Assembly: GCA_964291335.2 (NCBI GenBank)
Contig: OZ219748.1
Location: 2,356,001-2,420,000 of the forward strand
From: G964291335 sp964291335
GTDB lineage: Bacteria > Chloroflexota > Dehalococcoidia > Lucifugimonadales > UBA3495
Direction of reading: 5' to 3'
Length of the DNA: 64,000 nucleotides
Under the pieces are notes generated by a model. It ran no database searches. It was not told where the DNA came from and was given only the letters and a program-made list of their open reading frames with translations. Position 1 is the stretch's first letter; every line of letters begins with the position of its first letter. Positions 62,093-64,000 of this stretch are shown one piece after another. The position numbers and the translations under genes were made by a program.

Positions 62093-62165
62093 TACCCCTG
62101 GAGGGATTCGAACCCCCGACGCGCGACTTAGGACGCCGCCGCTCTATCCTCTGAGCTACAGGGGC
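62093..62165 (-). tRNA. tRNA-Arg (CCT)
   Basis: Acceptor GCCCCTG / CAGGGGT with G1-T72 wobble, anticodon stem GCGGC / GTCGC with loop GTCCTAA (anticodon CCT), T arm with GTTCGAAT. CCA is not encoded. Three bases separate it from tRNA-Ala. Confidence 0.93.
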
Positions 62166-62168
62166 TAG

Positions 62169-62244
62169 TGGTGGAGATAGGGGGGCTCGAACCCCCAACC
62201 TCGGCATTGCGAACGCCGCGCTCTCCCAGTTGAGCTATATCCCC
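62169..62244 (-). tRNA. tRNA-Ala (CGC)
   Basis: Acceptor GGGGATA / TATCTCC, anticodon stem CGGCG / TGCCG with loop TTCGCAA (anticodon CGC), T arm GGGGG-TTCGAGC-CCCCC, discriminator A with encoded CCA. First of the cluster. Confidence 0.95.
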
Positions 62245-62339
62245 TGGGCAACAACCCGACCAGGTTAAAGGGACTATTCCCCGGCACCTTATTGAATGTT
62301 AAAACCGCCGGCTAACCCCTGTCAAGGGCCGGGAACCGG

Positions 62340-62842
62340 GGCATTCCCAACATGCGTTGGTATAAATGGATAACGGGGTTTGCCGGGAAATCAGACCGCT
62401 GGGAGGCAGCAACATGGCCCAACCTGGAGCATACCGGGACGGGATGCAATGCAATGCCCCCGCTGCGGCGCCAACTGACTGCCCAAATACGGCCGCTCCC
62501 GCGGCAAGCAGACCTACCGCTGCGGCCAATGCCACTACCACTTCGTCCCGGGAGCCGGGCGTCCCCGCCAGCCGGAGCAGCTCCAGGCCCAGGCGGGAAG
62601 AATACCAGACGGACGCTTACCGGGTGTATAACTGGCTGCCGGCGAACCGGCATCAGGCGGGCAAAGGGGGCTCGGTAAACCGGAACTAAGGTTTCCACCC
62701 CCAATTGCGGGATCAGCTGAACCGGCTGCATCGGAAGACGAAGGGGTACAGCAAGAGCTGGCGGCTGCTGGCGGATCCCATTGCGTTGGCCTGCCGGCGG
62801 CTGGGCTGGTTTAACGCCAATACCCATTGGGAATACCGCCAA
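62340..62842 (+). mobile_element. internally deleted IS1-family insertion sequence relic
   Basis: The left end reads GCATTCCCAACATG and the right end, on the other strand, GGTATTCCCAATGG, which are consistent with degenerate terminal inverted repeats. Between them, ATG 62449 begins MQCPRCGAN followed by TGA and then KYGRSRGKQTYRCGQCHYHF, an InsA-type zinc ribbon. Further on, ATDAYRVYNWLPANRHQAGK-like and RDQLNRLHRKTKGYSKSWRL frames correspond to the C-terminal part of InsB. The middle of the transposase is missing and stops interrupt it, so it cannot move by itself. It lies beside the tRNA cluster. Confidence 0.75.
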
Positions 62843-62929
62843 TAGCCGGCGGACAGCCGCTTGCCCTGCCGGGAGGACGGGGGGACAGGGGGCTTGTAAA
62901 AGGCGCTGCCGGCTGTCAAACTGTATGCC

Positions 62930-63820
62930 ATGAGACTTGGCGAATTTGAACTCAACGAACCGGTTCCCGAGTTGCGCAACCCGCACTTTATCGCCGTACT
63001 GCGCCCCTGGATTGACGTGGGCTGCGTGGGCAGCATGAGCCTTAACCGACTGGAACGCCATTTGCGGGCCAAAGAGTTGGGGCGGATGCATCGTCCCGGG
63101 CTGTTCTATGATTTTACCCGTTACCGGCCCCGCTCCTTTTTCAATGAAGGCCGCCGGGAATATTCAATTCCCAATACCATCGTGCGTTACGCCCGGCGGG
63201 AAGAAGGCCCCGACCTGCTGCTGGCCCACCTGCTGGAACCCCATCTGTATGGCGAGGACTATGCCGACGCTATGCTGGAGCTGCTTGCTTACCTGGGGGT
63301 GAAGCGTTACTCGCTGGTTGGCGCAATGTACGATATGGTTCCCCACACGCGGCCTTTGCTGGTGTCGGGTACGGGCGCCGGCGAAGGCGCCGCCGAAGAG
63401 CGGGAACGGATGCGGGTGCAGACCAGCGATTATGAGGGGCCGACCACGATTGCCTACCTGGTTCCGCTGGCAGCCGCCAGGCAGGGCCTGGAAACCCGCA
63501 CCTACGTGGTGCATCTGCCCCAGTATTTCCAGGTTGATGAAGACCTGATGGGCGTTGCCCGGTTGATGGAAATTCTCTGCGCCCTCTACGGTTTGCCGGA
63601 ACGCCTGATTGAATGGGAACGAGGCCGGGAGCAGTACGCTTCGATTGAAGGAATGGTTACCGAAGAAGGGGAGAGCATTGCCTCGCTGTTGCAGCAACTG
63701 GAGGAGCATTATGACCGGGAGCAGCGTTCCGAAGAACCGCCGCCGCCCCTTTCGGCCAACATCGAAGAGTTTCTGCGCGATTTAGACCAGGGGTTTGACC
63801 GGCCGGCGGGTAGCGGGTAA
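62930..63820 (+). CDS. PAC2-family protein (proteasome assembly chaperone-like)
   Basis: A 296-residue PAC2-fold protein. FIAVLRPWIDVGCVGSMSLN at the start, then FYDFTRYRPRSFF, DLLLAHLLEPHLYGEDYADA and GAMYDMVPHTRPLLVSG are typical of bacterial/archaeal PAC2 proteins. The C-terminal helical tail is Glu-rich. Its role in bacteria is unclear; actinobacterial relatives are linked to the proteasome. ATG 62930 lacks a strong ribosome site. No proteasome genes lie in the window. Confidence 0.85.
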   Translation: MRLGEFELNEPVPELRNPHFIAVLRPWIDVGCVGSMSLNRLERHLRAKELGRMHRPGLFYDFTRYRPRSFFNEGRREYSIPNTIVRYARREEGPDLLLAHLLEPHLYGEDYADAMLELLAYLGVKRYSLVGAMYDMVPHTRPLLVSGTGAGEGAAEERERMRVQTSDYEGPTTIAYLVPLAAARQGLETRTYVVHLPQYFQVDEDLMGVARLMEILCALYGLPERLIEWERGREQYASIEGMVTEEGESIASLLQQLEEHYDREQRSEEPPPPLSANIEEFLRDLDQGFDRPAGSG

Positions 63821-64000
63821 CGGAATGAGCGAAAAAGGCTTATCCCGGTTCAGCCGAAAGACGCTGGCCCTCGGTTACAACAATTCGGCTTGGTTGTTTT
63901 GGACAGGTTAAGCTTGATTCCCAATTGTCCCGGCAAGTTAACCTTGCTTGATTTCAGAGTTGCCTCAAGCCGTTGATCCTATTCCGGAAGAATTATGTAG
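63821..64000. other. right-edge region, no gene recognised
   Basis: This 180-bp edge is AT-richer than most of the window. Two related strings, GGTTAAGCTTGA and GTTAACCTTGCTTGA, occur about 40 bp apart as an imperfect direct repeat. I cannot tell whether this begins an element that continues beyond the window. Confidence 0.35.

Noticed and set aside
62449..62560. TGA in the IS1-like zinc-ribbon frame considered as a fourth selenocysteine site
   Set aside because: The element is internally deleted with further stops, and the position is not a conserved cysteine, so plain decay explains it.

Overview
The window is a high-G+C bacterial chromosome segment from an organism I place, by inference, in the Chloroflexota (Dehalococcoidia/SAR202-like). 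The reasons are an hspR-grpE-dnaK cluster, DUF502 and DUF2834 membrane proteins, a sat-X-aprBA sulfur cluster, enolase-superfamily, TcuA-like and FAH-type catabolic genes, and a Thr/Pro-repeat surface stalk protein. No rRNA or phylogenetic marker was searched, so the placement is provisional. Genes are mostly single or in short operons, with many short decayed relics between them.

Layout. 1-7.4 kb: sugar-phosphate enzymes (gnd, pgi), an alpha/beta hydrolase and a heterodimeric ABC exporter. 7.6-13.7 kb: housekeeping genes (argS, rsmG, hisF), an epimerase, a HAD phosphatase and tRNA-Phe. 13.7-17.4 kb: a repeat-rich region with an IS-end palindrome, a Thr/Pro-repeat surface protein with about 42 copies of a 30-bp unit, a 36-base poly-G tract and a small membrane protein. 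17.5-24 kb: two peptide-type ABC permeases, a metallo-beta-lactamase-fold enzyme, an alcohol dehydrogenase relic, a BtuF-like cobalamin-binding protein interrupted by one in-frame TGA, and a CPA2 antiporter. 24.4-28.4 kb: hspR-grpE-dnaK and a divergent zinc-ribbon gene, with mirror-image promoters that share one palindrome. 28.5-37.5 kb: DUF502, a sulfite-oxidase-like protein, selD, sat, aprB, aprA and arsM. 37.7-46.9 kb: a lone TPP-binding subunit, an enolase-superfamily enzyme, a parA relic, a GrdB-like protein with an in-frame TGA, an alcohol dehydrogenase, a MaoC pair, a beta-propeller protein and a voltage-gated cation channel. 47-58 kb: tRNA-Ser, an R3H ATPase, pdxST, an M16 peptidase, an FAH-family enzyme, a Cas4-like nuclease and a flavoprotein. 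58-64 kb: a nuclease, a DinB protein, an S9 peptidase, a tRNA-Ala/Arg/Trp cluster, an IS1-family relic and a PAC2 protein.

The most interesting theme is selenocysteine. Three minus-strand genes (selD, a GrdB/PrdB-like reductase and a BtuF-like cobalamin-binding protein) are each open across a single TGA that sits where the family has cysteine. Each TGA is followed at the right distance by a hairpin with GU in its apical loop, as in bacterial SECIS elements. SelD and GrdB-type selenoproteins are established classes. I do not know of a described selenoprotein in the BtuF-like family, so that one may be new.

Other connected stories are the sulfur genes (sat, a small conserved-looking protein, aprBA and a nearby sulfite-oxidase-like protein), consistent with sulfite/APS interconversion without dsr or qmo genes in view, and a divergent heat-shock control region in which one palindrome supplies the -35 boxes of two opposing promoters.
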